Positions 25,978 through 34,898 of a stretch of DNA of 64,000 nt are shown in pieces. The stretch comes from Metabacillus dongyingensis. GTDB taxonomy: Bacteria; Bacillota; Bacilli; Bacillales; Bacillaceae. The position numbers and the translations under genes are program-made. The stretch spans positions 4,404,001 through 4,468,000 of the forward strand of contig NZ_CP082944.1 of assembly GCF_019933155.2 (NCBI RefSeq), written 5' to 3'. A model generated the notes under the pieces. That model saw nothing but the letters and a program-made list of their open reading frames with translations. It was not told where the DNA came from and searched no databases. Numbering within the stretch: position 1 is the first letter of the stretch; every line of letters starts with the position of its first letter.

Positions 25978-26441
25978 AGAAGAATAATCTGAGTATTTAC
26001 ACCTTGCCTTTGCTCCTTAGGATTTCAGAGCCTTAACACCATTAATCTATGCCCCTTATAAACCTTATGGGACATTTAAGCTTACCATGCAAGAACGTCT
26101 GCCAATCCGAATAAAGAGATGTTTAAAGAAGCCTTCGGGAATGCTTTCCAAAGGCTTCATTACCAAACAAGTTTTTCACGTTTAAAGTTAAAAACTAACT
26201 GTAATGTTCTATTTCTGCAAAAATATTTGGAATCAACTTGCTATTCCTAATTGCTGGTACTACCCGAAGACGGGGAGTTTCTCTTTAACATAAAAGAAAA
26301 GATATATCATAATTCTTAGGAAGATCTTTAATTATCATAAAGAAAAACTCCAGCTGGGTACTGAAGTTATCTTTAATCTGCTTCATATCTTTAGTCACTT
26401 AAACTTCCCTTGTTTAGGAATACAAATCAGATCTAAAACAT
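25978..26441. other. Gene-free stretch between the ATPase and dsdA
   Basis: About 460 AT-rich bases in which I see no credible gene on either strand. One hairpin, GAAGCCTT (26128-26135) with AAGGCTTC (26151-26158), is present but lacks a T-run. No terminator for the converging dsdA gene was found with confidence. Confidence 0.5.
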
Positions 26442-27782
26442 TTAAAGTGATAACGTTGCTCCTTTTTTATAATATTCGTTCATCGTTTCTTTAGGAACCA
26501 TGCTTCCACCGGTAGCCCACATAAGATGTGTAGCATTTTTCATTTTATCTGTTAAGTTATGATTTTGTATGTATTCTTTTCCTTCTTTCTCAATCCATAA
26601 CTTTACCGGCCCTATTACACCGGCTAATGCGGAAGGCTCCAGGTGAATGTTTTCTGTATCGACCAATGAGCTTAATAGTTTAAATAATTCATTATCACTT
26701 ACCGTATAACTTCCGCTTAATAAAGACTCGATAGTTTGACCCACGAATCCTGATGGCCTTCCGACCGCAAGGCCGTCTGCTGATGTGATGTTGTCAATTC
26801 CAAAATCTTGTACAGAAACTTTATCATGCAGCCCTGTTACTAGCCCAAGTAACATACATGGAGAATGTGTAGGCTCTGCAAAGAAGCAATGTACTCGATG
26901 CTGATACATAAGTTTTAAGCCAAAAGCCACTCCTCCCGGCCCACCGCCTACTCCGCATGGAAGGTAAACAAATAGTGGATGGTTTTCATCTACAGTTATA
27001 TTTAAATCTTCTAATTGTTTTTCAAGTCGAATTGCTGCCACCGCATAGCCTAAAAATAAATCACGAGAGCTTTCGTCATCAATAAAGTAACAATTCGGTT
27101 CGCTATGCGCCTGCTTTCGGCCCTCTTCTACAGCTTTGCTGTAATCTTCCTTATATTCGATAACCGTTACTCCTTTGCTTTTAAGAAGATCTTTTTTCCA
27201 TTTCTTTGCATCAGCAGACATATGGACCGTTACTTTAAAACCTAATTTGGCACTCATTATACCTATACTTAACCCTAGGTTGCCTGTAGACCCTACAGCA
27301 ATTGAGTATTGTGAAAAGAAGTTTCTGAATCTTTCACTATCAAGGATGGAATAATCGTCATTTACTGCCAATAAACCATGTTTAAGTGCCAACGTTTCTG
27401 CGTGTTTCAACACTTCGTAAATGCCGCCGCGTGCTTTAATGGAACCCGAAATGGGAAGGTGGCTGTCACATTTTAATAAAAATGTCCCTTCTAATGGATG
27501 CTCATACAAGTGTGATAACTGTTGATGCATCGCCGGGATGGGTACAATAGGAGATTCAATGATTCCGTTTAGTTTTCTTGTTTCAGGAAAAACTTTAGCA
27601 ATGTAAGGAGCAAAACGCTTTAACCTTTCCTCGCCATCTTTTACATCTTTCTCATTAAGCGGTAGTTTTTTTAATCCAGTTTGAAATGCTTCATATTTAG
27701 GATTTGACCAAAATACTTCCTTTGTAGCAACTAAATCGTTTAATAAAGGATATTCTTTTATCCAATCTTGAATAGTTTTCAT
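26442..27782 (-). CDS. dsdA: D-serine ammonia-lyase (D-serine dehydratase)
   Basis: A 446-residue PLP enzyme that converts D-serine to pyruvate and ammonia. The PLP lysine is K116 in SGSIKARGG, the phosphate-binding loop is [11 protein letters not shown], and CGVGGGPGG is also characteristic. The length and whole-protein pattern match DsdA. It is the last gene of a same-strand run that begins with an ABC importer, 127 nt downstream of a HAD phosphatase. No dsdX-type permease is nearby, so the D-serine, or another D-amino acid, may come from the compound handled by the ABC importer and phosphodiesterase. Confidence 0.9.
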   Translation of the reverse strand: MKTIQDWIKEYPLLNDLVATKEVFWSNPKYEAFQTGLKKLPLNEKDVKDGEERLKRFAPYIAKVFPETRKLNGIIESPIVPIPAMHQQLSHLYEHPLEGTFLLKCDSHLPISGSIKARGGIYEVLKHAETLALKHGLLAVNDDYSILDSERFRNFFSQYSIAVGSTGNLGLSIGIMSAKLGFKVTVHMSADAKKWKKDLLKSKGVTVIEYKEDYSKAVEEGRKQAHSEPNCYFIDDESSRDLFLGYAVAAIRLEKQLEDLNITVDENHPLFVYLPCGVGGGPGGVAFGLKLMYQHRVHCFFAEPTHSPCMLLGLVTGLHDKVSVQDFGIDNITSADGLAVGRPSGFVGQTIESLLSGSYTVSDNELFKLLSSLVDTENIHLEPSALAGVIGPVKLWIEKEGKEYIQNHNLTDKMKNATHLMWATGGSMVPKETMNEYYKKGATLSL

Positions 27783-27909
27783 CTCTCTCCTCCTCCATTG
27801 GGATCGTACTTTTTTCTGTATCTTTATATTGCCATCTTAATGTCCAGAAGTTCTGCCATTATGATATATATCCATGCTATTTTATCGCTCTCTCCTTCGG
27901 CATTGCCAC

Positions 27910-28782
27910 TTATTTTTGAACCACGAAGTTCTCCATATATCGATATATCGCATAAGCTACCCCATTCTCATCATTTTTGAGGGTTGTCGTTGTACAAACA
28001 GTTTTTATGACATCTTTCGCATTTCCCATTGCTACGCTGTATCCAACTTTCTGGAACATGGATAAATCATTGTTGCTGTCCCCGATTGCCATAGCCTGCT
28101 CTAAGGAGCCATTCATCGAGAAAGCCAATTTTTCAAGGGCCGTTCCTTTTGAAGCGCTTTTACTAGTCATTTCAATGTTATGATCAGCAGATGAAACAAC
28201 CATCAACTCATCAAACTTTTTGAATTGGTTCCATGCTTCCTCTAATTTCTTTTTATCAAAAGAACATGCTAAAATGTTATAGAATTCTTCCTCCTGTTTT
28301 AAGATATCATGATAGTTTTCTACTAAAACATATCCAAACTGGTCAAATTGCCTTTCTGCTACTTCAACTAATTCTTTCATATCTGTACTCAAATCTGCGC
28401 TTTTCAAACTTTTAATCTCATTATGGAAATGTTCTCTTCCTTTTTTAAGAGTATAAATGGCTTTATCAGTAAACACTTCGTAATAATAATTCCGTTCATC
28501 TAACCATTGGAGAATAGATTCGACACGATCTTTAGTTATTGTAATAGAAGAAATGCACTTTCCGCTTTTTGAATGAATGGTCGCGCCATTTGTCCCGATT
28601 ACAAATGGGGAAATCCCGGCTTTTTTACAAATTGTTTGAACATCAAAATAAGCCCGTCCTGTTGAAATAACTACTTCAAAGCCTCTATCTTGGGCATATT
28701 GAATCGCCTTTATATTTTCTTCACTAATTTCATTCTGGTCGTTTAATAATGTCCCGTCTAAATCTATCGCAATGAAACTCAT
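27910..28782 (-). CDS. Cof-type HAD-superfamily phosphatase
   Basis: A 290-residue HAD phosphatase of class IIB. Motif I is DLDGTLLND with nucleophile D7 and acid D9; motif II contains VISTGR; motif III/IV is SKGTALEKL with GDSNNDLSM. These enzymes remove phosphate from sugar phosphates, nucleotides or PLP. It sits 130 nt after the DeoR gene in a minus-strand run with an ABC importer, a phosphodiesterase and DsdA, so it probably dephosphorylates an intermediate of that pathway. Confidence 0.85.
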   Translation of the reverse strand: MSFIAIDLDGTLLNDQNEISEENIKAIQYAQDRGFEVVISTGRAYFDVQTICKKAGISPFVIGTNGATIHSKSGKCISSITITKDRVESILQWLDERNYYYEVFTDKAIYTLKKGREHFHNEIKSLKSADLSTDMKELVEVAERQFDQFGYVLVENYHDILKQEEEFYNILACSFDKKKLEEAWNQFKKFDELMVVSSADHNIEMTSKSASKGTALEKLAFSMNGSLEQAMAIGDSNNDLSMFQKVGYSVAMGNAKDVIKTVCTTTTLKNDENGVAYAIYRYMENFVVQK

Positions 28783-28912
28783 GCTATATAGCTCCTTTTC
28801 TCATTCTATCTATTAAATTTTCTTTCTAGCTTTTTACCTGCTATCAATAAAAATCTATTAAAAAAGAGAGAGAACTCCCTCTTCCGTCTCGATATGTCCT
28901 TTTATGGATTGA

Positions 28913-29695
28913 CTATGCATGAATCCAATTGATTTCCTCTAATTTTGAATGATTTCTCCATTCCTCAGGAAATGGCTGCTCGCAGACAATCACATCGACT
29001 TTTTCTAGAGGACAAACTTTACAAAATGTATCGACACCAATTTTAGAGTAATCCGTTAACAATATAACTTGCTTTGATACCTCGACCATCTTGCGTGAAA
29101 CTAATGTTTCATGTAAATGATAATTACTAACCCCACTTTGAATGGAAACACCACCAGCTGAAATGAACGCTTTATCAATATTAAATTGATTTAACATTTG
29201 TTCAGTGAGACCGCCGCATATAGATTGATGTTTTGGATCAATTTGTCCTCCCAGTAATAGAATTTGTCCTGTAAACTTATTTTGATTGAGCAATTCGGTT
29301 AACAAAGACGACACAGGAAGAGAATTAGTTAAAATTGTAATGTCTTTTTTATTTTCAATACACTGCGCAAATTCAAGCATGGTTGTTCCTACATCAATGG
29401 CAATCACATCTCCGTTAGAAATGAGTTCAACTGCCTTTTTCCCAACCTTGACTTTCGCATCTTGATTCACCGTTGTACGCTGTGTGAATGGAGGCTCCTC
29501 AAATTCAAAGACTGTTTTAATCGCTCCACCGTAAACCCTCTTTAAAAGTCCTTTTTCCTCTAATATCATCAAATCGCGTCGAATCGTTTCCTCTGAAACA
29601 TTAAATTGATCAACTAATTCCATAACTTTTACTTTTCCCATTTTGTTCAGTTCTTTTAAAATTTCATTCTTTCTTTCTTCTGGCAAAACAGACAT
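28913..29695 (-). CDS. DeoR/GlpR-family transcriptional regulator
   Basis: A 260-residue repressor. The N-terminal winged helix-turn-helix contains VMELVDQFNVSEETIRRDL followed by LKRVYGGA, the DeoR signature. The C-terminal sensor domain has the sugar-phosphate isomerase-like fold with DVGTTMLEF. ATG 29695 has GGAGG upstream; the longer frame lies within the ATPase gene. DeoR proteins usually respond to phosphorylated intermediates. It lies between the transporter and the catabolic genes. Tandem 10-bp repeats at 34545-34574 in the transporter leader are a likely target. Confidence 0.87.
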   Translation of the reverse strand: MSVLPEERKNEILKELNKMGKVKVMELVDQFNVSEETIRRDLMILEEKGLLKRVYGGAIKTVFEFEEPPFTQRTTVNQDAKVKVGKKAVELISNGDVIAIDVGTTMLEFAQCIENKKDITILTNSLPVSSLLTELLNQNKFTGQILLLGGQIDPKHQSICGGLTEQMLNQFNIDKAFISAGGVSIQSGVSNYHLHETLVSRKMVEVSKQVILLTDYSKIGVDTFCKVCPLEKVDVIVCEQPFPEEWRNHSKLEEINWIHA

Positions 29696-29720
29696 ATTTG
29701 TTCCTCCACCATCTAATAAT

Positions 29721-30734
29721 TTATAAAATAATGCATTCTTTCTTCGGTACAAGAATATGAACGCGTGCTCCTTGCTCAAACATTTTTCCTCGGTGGTGAA
29801 GATAGTCTACATGGAAAGCGGACTCCTCTGTTTCTACTTCATATCTTAAAACATTCCCTGTCATGGAAACCTCTTTAATAACCCCTCTAATTCCCCAGTT
29901 CTCTTGTAAATCCAAGCTACCTTCACCAACAGAAACTAATTGTAAAACTTCAGGACGAATGGCGACTTCATTCCCTTTTAGTTCTGTGCTGCGAACAAGT
30001 TTACGGAAAACTTCCATATTACAAACATTATAATTTCCGATAAATTTTGCAACAAATGTATTGACTGGAGATGTATAAATTTCTGATGGAGAACCGGATT
30101 GTACAACTTGTCCTTTATTCATGACAAAAATTCGATCAGACATCGTCATTGCTTCTTCCTGATCATGAGTAACAAAAATAGTTGTAATATCTAATTCTTT
30201 CTGTATTCTCTTTAATTCTTTTTGCAAACTTTTTCTAATTTTAGCATCCAATGCGCTTAACGGCTCATCCAAAAGCAGTACTTTCGGCTCCATGACAAGC
30301 GCACGTGCAAGAGCAACCCTCTGCTGTTGTCCGCCAGATAATTGATGAGGATAAGATTCCTCTTTTCCTATTAAATCAACCATCTCAATCATCTTTTTTA
30401 CTCTTGATTTACTATTTTTTACCTTCATCATTTTAAGGCCGTAAGCAATATTATCAAAAACGCTCATATTTGGGAAAAGTGCATAAGACTGAAACACCAT
30501 ACCGACTTCACGCTGACGCGGTGATAAATTAGTAATATCTTTTCCATCAATTAAGATTCTTCCTGCATCAACGCCTTCAAGGCCCGCAATGGAACGTAAT
30601 AATGTACTTTTTCCGCATCCGCTTTGCCCAAGAAGTGTAGCAAATTCTCCTTTTATTAATTTTATAGAAATATCGTTTAAAACGACTTGATTTTCATACC
30701 CCTTAGTCACTTGATCGATGGTTACATAGCTCAT
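29721..30734 (-). CDS. ABC importer ATPase, PotA/FbpC type
   Basis: A 337-residue ATPase with Walker A LLGQSGCGKST, signature LSGGQQQRVALARAL, Walker B LLLDEPLSALD and a C-terminal TOBE domain from about residue 245. It matches ATPases of polyamine, ferric-iron and 2-aminoethylphosphonate importers. Its ATG shares a base with the stop codon of the upstream permease gene. It works with two permeases and the lipoprotein at 33397. The substrate is not determined by this subunit. Confidence 0.9.
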   Translation of the reverse strand: MSYVTIDQVTKGYENQVVLNDISIKLIKGEFATLLGQSGCGKSTLLRSIAGLEGVDAGRILIDGKDITNLSPRQREVGMVFQSYALFPNMSVFDNIAYGLKMMKVKNSKSRVKKMIEMVDLIGKEESYPHQLSGGQQQRVALARALVMEPKVLLLDEPLSALDAKIRKSLQKELKRIQKELDITTIFVTHDQEEAMTMSDRIFVMNKGQVVQSGSPSEIYTSPVNTFVAKFIGNYNVCNMEVFRKLVRSTELKGNEVAIRPEVLQLVSVGEGSLDLQENWGIRGVIKEVSMTGNVLRYEVETEESAFHVDYLHHRGKMFEQGARVHILVPKKECIIL

Positions 30735-31606
30735 TATTTTTCACCTTCTAAAGCAGTATTTTTACGACGATATTGTTTTTTAAAAAATGAAAGAATTCGA
30801 TTCTTATTTGTCACGACAGGATTCTTTTCGTTTCTAAATGTAAGTTTTAATACAGTCCCCGTTAAAAGTAAAATCACTGAATAATAAGTAATAACAATTG
30901 CACTTGTTAAGTGACCACTGCTGTTTAATTTGTCAGCAAGATAAATTTGAATGGTTTCAAATCGGCCCCCGACAAGCAAATTGGCAAAAGCAAATTCACT
31001 AAATAAAAGAGCGACTGATAATAAGGTAGACACTAAAATCCCAGATATAATATTGGGAAACACCACTGTGCGAAACGCCTGAAATTTTGTAGCACCCAGT
31101 AATTCAGCTGCATCAACAAGCTGCACAGCATTAACCGTACGAAGACTGTTGCGAATACCTTGATACATAAATGGCAGAATGGTTATGAAATAAGCACCAA
31201 TTAAAATCCAAGGTGTTCCGGCAATTTGAATTGGTCCATCTGAATATACCTTGATTAATCCAACAGCTCCAACAATAGGAGGAATTCCATAAGGAAGCAT
31301 AGCTGCTGCTTGCAGCAATCCTTCCCATTTAGCGAAATATACTGTGATGATAAAAATAGTCGGAATCATAATAACAACACTAAGACCGACAGACATGACA
31401 ATTAAAAACAGTGTTCGTTGAAAAGCATCATAAAACCGTTCATCTTGAAATAATTCAATATACCATTTCATTGTATAACTCTCAGGCAAAATGGTATGAT
31501 CCCATTTACCGGCAATCGAGAATAAAAATGTTCCTACTAGCGGAATTAATAAATAGATAACTAGTAATCCAACCAGCACTTTATGAAAAGTCAATGAAGA
31601 TTTCAT
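30734..31606 (-). CDS. ABC importer permease (second, PotC/PhnV-like)
   Basis: A 290-residue permease with six membrane helices and the EAA loop VDAAELLGATKFQAFRTV. It overlaps the upstream permease gene by 4 bases and the ATPase gene by one, a tightly coupled operon. The basic C-terminal tail (KNRILSFFKKQYRRKN) is cytoplasmic. It belongs to the PotC/CysW-type permeases, which fits the PotA-type ATPase. Confidence 0.87.
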   Translation of the reverse strand: MKSSLTFHKVLVGLLVIYLLIPLVGTFLFSIAGKWDHTILPESYTMKWYIELFQDERFYDAFQRTLFLIVMSVGLSVVIMIPTIFIITVYFAKWEGLLQAAAMLPYGIPPIVGAVGLIKVYSDGPIQIAGTPWILIGAYFITILPFMYQGIRNSLRTVNAVQLVDAAELLGATKFQAFRTVVFPNIISGILVSTLLSVALLFSEFAFANLLVGGRFETIQIYLADKLNSSGHLTSAIVITYYSVILLLTGTVLKLTFRNEKNPVVTNKNRILSFFKKQYRRKNTALEGEK

Positions 31607-32541
31607 CGTAAATCCCTCCTAATGCGGCGCATCATTCGTTCATTGAACCACATCGCCCCTATCATGGTCGCTGCTAGAAGCACTCCCATCGCACTGCCTA
31701 GCTGAGGCTTTAATGCAACGTCACTAGCAACTAGAGAAGCAATTTGCAATGACAATAAGTTATAGTTGCTGCCGACCAATGCATAGGCTGTAGCGTAAGC
31801 TCCCATCGCATTAGCAAACAAAATACTGAATGTACCTACAATACTAGGTAAAAGAACTGGAATCCCAATGTGAAGCCAAAATGAGAATGTTGACCCTCCT
31901 AATAATGAAGAGGCTTCTTTCCATTGTTTCTTAATTCCTTGATAAGACGGGTAGATGAGCATAACAGCAAGCGGAATTTGAAAATAAATATAAACAAGAA
32001 TGAGGCCCGTCCATGAATATAAATTAAAATCTGCAAACACATCCCAGCCAATCATAGAAAAAAGCAGCGTAAACAACCCATTGTTTCCAAGTAAAATAAT
32101 ATATGAAAATGAAAGGGGAATCCCCTCAAAGTTCGACGTCATATTGGCAATCATCAGCAGGCGATTTTGTATTTTTTGTGAGAACTTTGTAAACGAATAG
32201 GCAGCAACGACTGCTATAATCACAGAAGTCACAGCAGAAACTAAGGAAATGACAAGGCTATTTTGAATGGCTTGTAAGTAAAATTTACTTTTAAATATGG
32301 TAATGTATTGATTAATCGTAACTTGAATTCCATCGTCTGCATAAAAACTATTTTTAATCATTGCCACTAATGGTCCTAGTTCAAATCCAATCACAAACAT
32401 AATAAACGGCAGTAAAAGAGCTAATAAGTAAATTTTTTGTTTTTTTATTTTTCGCAAGACTTCTCGCTCCTCTATGTTCTCTAACAATTTAGGAATTGGT
32501 TTAAAAGTAAGTTCATTAAACCAATTCCACTTAACCTTCAT
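31603..32541 (-). CDS. ABC importer permease (first, PotB/PhnU-like)
   Basis: A 312-residue permease. A cytoplasmic N-terminal extension of about 35 residues precedes six helices, and the coupling loop is KKQWKEASSLLGGSTFSF, a diverged EAA motif. It heads the permease pair and follows the phosphodiesterase gene after 32 nt. The pairing of two distinct permeases with one PotA-like ATPase is the usual design of phosphonate, iron and polyamine importers. Confidence 0.86.
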   Translation of the reverse strand: MKVKWNWFNELTFKPIPKLLENIEEREVLRKIKKQKIYLLALLLPFIMFVIGFELGPLVAMIKNSFYADDGIQVTINQYITIFKSKFYLQAIQNSLVISLVSAVTSVIIAVVAAYSFTKFSQKIQNRLLMIANMTSNFEGIPLSFSYIILLGNNGLFTLLFSMIGWDVFADFNLYSWTGLILVYIYFQIPLAVMLIYPSYQGIKKQWKEASSLLGGSTFSFWLHIGIPVLLPSIVGTFSILFANAMGAYATAYALVGSNYNLLSLQIASLVASDVALKPQLGSAMGVLLAATMIGAMWFNERMMRRIRRDLR

Positions 32542-32573
32542 TCTTCATTTTAATGTTGAATATGATATCCCTT

Positions 32574-33407
32574 TTAAAGTGTGATTTTTCCGTTTAGGCC
32601 CGGCAATCGATATGAAATCATTTTATTGGACGGCTCAATATTTAAAAGTTCACAAACGAGCGGTGCAAAAGCTAATTGCGGAATCACTTCACTGTAAACG
32701 CCAGGCTCAACTTTTGGACTGATGATAAAGAGCGGTACATCACGCTCACCATCAGTTATGCCGCCATGGTTGCCATATTCACTCATGCCATGATCAGATG
32801 TAATTAAAATGTGGTAACCTTCTTTGATCCAAATTGGCAAAAGTTGTGCCAACAAGCTTCCCATTTTTAAGATTTGTTCACGATATTCTTTCGATTCTGA
32901 ACCGAAAATTTCTCCTTTTACGTCTACACCGAGCGGATGGATATATAAAAAGTGCGGGTCATACTTTCTGCGCAAGGCTTCTGCATCCATTAACACATGA
33001 CTGTCTGGATAGTCATCATCCCAATAAAATTTTCCATATTGAATCGGCTTAGACTCATCCTCTTGCTCACGATCTTCAAAAAAATGGAATGGCGCGCGAT
33101 TATAAAGTTCGCTTATCCAGTAATACGATACCGTTCCGTTTCTTAAGCCGTTTTCTTTCGTAAGATGAAAGAGACTTTTCTCAGTAGATAAGCGAACAGC
33201 TTGATTGGACGTAATTCCGTTCACTGATGCCGGTGTACCCGTTAGTAACACTTCATATAATGGACGGGAAAGACTTGGGAGTTCCGACTTTACTTTGTAA
33301 AGTGCTGCCTGATTTGTTTCAACTAGATGTTGAATAAATCCAAGAGCCTCACATGCTTTGTCATATCTCATACCATCAACAACTATTGCTATTACTTTAT
33401 TTGACAT
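32574..33407 (-). CDS. Alkaline-phosphatase-superfamily phosphodiesterase/nucleotide pyrophosphatase-like enzyme
   Basis: A 277-residue protein without signal peptide, so it acts in the cytoplasm. Metal-binding residues of the superfamily are visible: D11 in VVDGMR, a Ser/Thr nucleophile region PSLSRPLYEVLLTG, SDHGMSEYGNHGG for the second metal, and H157 in LYIHPLGVD. Members split phosphodiesters, pyrophosphates or phosphonates. The gene overlaps the lipoprotein gene by 11 bases and precedes the permeases, so its substrate is almost certainly what the importer brings in. Confidence 0.82.
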   Translation of the reverse strand: MSNKVIAIVVDGMRYDKACEALGFIQHLVETNQAALYKVKSELPSLSRPLYEVLLTGTPASVNGITSNQAVRLSTEKSLFHLTKENGLRNGTVSYYWISELYNRAPFHFFEDREQEDESKPIQYGKFYWDDDYPDSHVLMDAEALRRKYDPHFLYIHPLGVDVKGEIFGSESKEYREQILKMGSLLAQLLPIWIKEGYHILITSDHGMSEYGNHGGITDGERDVPLFIISPKVEPGVYSEVIPQLAFAPLVCELLNIEPSNKMISYRLPGLNGKITL

Positions 33408-34509
33408 GGACTAACACCTCTTCTTGCCAAATCTGCGGTAAATTTTTAGCCGTTTCTTCCCAATCTTTGTAATCTTCAATTGGTTTTGCATTTTTGTACT
33501 GTTCTTCTGGAACCATTTTTTCAGCTACTTCTTTCGGAAGTTCTACATCCCGAATTGGACGGGCAAACCCTTTAGCTAAGTTAATTTGTCCTTCATCGCT
33601 TAAGATATATTCTCTAGTTGCCATCGCTGCATGCGGATGCTTTGCATATTTATTGATAATAGTTGCGTAGCCGCTTACGACTGAACCTTCACTTGGAATG
33701 GTGACTTCAAATTGATCGCGGTTGATTTGGTCAGCGTAACCAAGGGCATTGAAATCCCAAACAAGGGCAACTTCCACTTCCCCTTTTTCGATGTTAGCAG
33801 GCTTCGCATCAGTTAAGCTAAGGCGGCCTTGCTTGGCAAGCTTAGCAAAATAATCAATTCCCGGTTGGAGATTTGTTTCATCACCGCCGTATGCGATAGC
33901 GGCAGCAAGAACGGCCATTTGGTTCTGTGTACCACGCTGAACATCTCCAACTGTTACTTTGTAATCCCCTTTTAATATGTCATCCCAAGACTTTGGCGGG
34001 TTATCCACTAATTCTTTATTAGTAAAGAATGCAATCGTTCCTTGGTAGCCAACAACCCAATCTCCGTTGTCATCTTTTGCCCAGTCAGGTACCTCGTCCC
34101 AATAGGAAGTTTTATAGGCAAGTGTTAATTCTTTTTGTTCCGCGATTGGTCCAAAGGAAATCCCTACATCGCCGATATCAGCTGTTGCATTCTCTCCTTC
34201 AGATTCTATTTTGGCAATCTCTTCGGCACTGGATAAATCTGTATCATTGTGTTCCAATGTATATTTTTTCATCACTTCATTCCACGTTTCTCCCCAGTTA
34301 GCCCATGAATCAGGCATACCGACACTATTAATGGTTCCCTCTTCTTTTGCCTTTGTTTCAATTTCTTTCAGGGTTAACGAACTTGGATCCTTAACAACTG
34401 GAGCAGCCTCCTCTTTAGTAGCTCCGCAAGCAGCTAATCCTAGTACACTCACTCCTAATACCACAGCTTGAATAGACTTGTAACAATTCTTCTTGAATGT
34501 GTAATTCAT
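33397..34509 (-). CDS. ABC importer solute-binding lipoprotein, PotD/FbpA-like
   Basis: A 370-residue binding protein with a signal peptide and lipobox LAAC. The body resembles the extracellular domain of the iron/polyamine/phosphonate cluster, with IGDVGISFGPIAEQ and VVGYQGTIAFFTNKELV. ATG 34509 is chosen because GGAGG (34518-34522) is well spaced for it and overlaps the upstream ATG 34524. It is the first gene of the minus-strand unit. It lies divergent from a two-component system. Confidence 0.87.
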   Translation of the reverse strand: MNYTFKKNCYKSIQAVVLGVSVLGLAACGATKEEAAPVVKDPSSLTLKEIETKAKEEGTINSVGMPDSWANWGETWNEVMKKYTLEHNDTDLSSAEEIAKIESEGENATADIGDVGISFGPIAEQKELTLAYKTSYWDEVPDWAKDDNGDWVVGYQGTIAFFTNKELVDNPPKSWDDILKGDYKVTVGDVQRGTQNQMAVLAAAIAYGGDETNLQPGIDYFAKLAKQGRLSLTDAKPANIEKGEVEVALVWDFNALGYADQINRDQFEVTIPSEGSVVSGYATIINKYAKHPHAAMATREYILSDEGQINLAKGFARPIRDVELPKEVAEKMVPEEQYKNAKPIEDYKDWEETAKNLPQIWQEEVLVHVK

Positions 34510-34544
34510 AAAAAGTACCTCCATTTATTGTGGGATTTTTAATG

Positions 34545-34574
34545 TTCATTACTGTTTATTACGGTTTAATCATA
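34545..34574. promoter_or_regulatory. Tandem 10-bp repeats, candidate DeoR-type operator
   Basis: TTCATTACTG (34545-34554) and TTTATTACGG (34555-34564) are head-to-tail copies, followed by the degenerate TTTAATCATA. They lie just downstream of the -10 box of the minus-strand importer operon. Tandem direct repeats one helical turn apart are usual for DeoR-family proteins, one of which is coded in the operon. Confidence 0.5.
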
Positions 34575-34582
34575 ATCACCCA

Positions 34583-34611
34583 ATATAAACCCCACATTAA
34601 TCCAATGTTAA
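34583..34611 (-). promoter_or_regulatory. Promoter of the importer-phosphodiesterase operon
   Basis: On the minus strand TTAACA (34611-34606) and TTATAT (34588-34583) are 17 bp apart. The start point would fall just before the tandem repeats. Confidence 0.6.
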
Positions 34612-34811
34612 GATTTTGTAAATCGGTTTTTAACTAACGAATGGAGTCCGGATCATAATCCTTAAGAATATCCGGAACCCAAACGGCCTAGTTTCCGTTC
34701 GTTTATAACTTTTTCTTTTCAATCGTCAAGTATTCGCTTGAGATCAAGCGTCCGTCATATCAGACGAAAAAAGGCTAGATGATCAGCCTATTCCTGAAAA
34801 TACACCGTTCT
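34612..34811. other. Divergent intergenic region, central part
   Basis: Gene-free sequence between the two opposing promoters. A 7-bp inverted repeat TCCGGAT (34647-34653)/ATCCGGA (34670-34676) is the only clear structure and could be a binding site for either operon. Confidence 0.4.
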
Positions 34812-34840
34812 TTGACGAATGCAAAATTTACTTGTATTCT
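34812..34840 (+). promoter_or_regulatory. Promoter of the two-component system
   Basis: TTGACG (34812-34817) and TATTCT (34835-34840) are 17 bp apart, 59 bp before the proposed CTG start of the kinase. Confidence 0.6.
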
Positions 34841-34898
34841 TTCATTAATAGATTAGAAAATTAAGAAAAAGAGGATTTAATAGTAGGAGGAATGCTGC

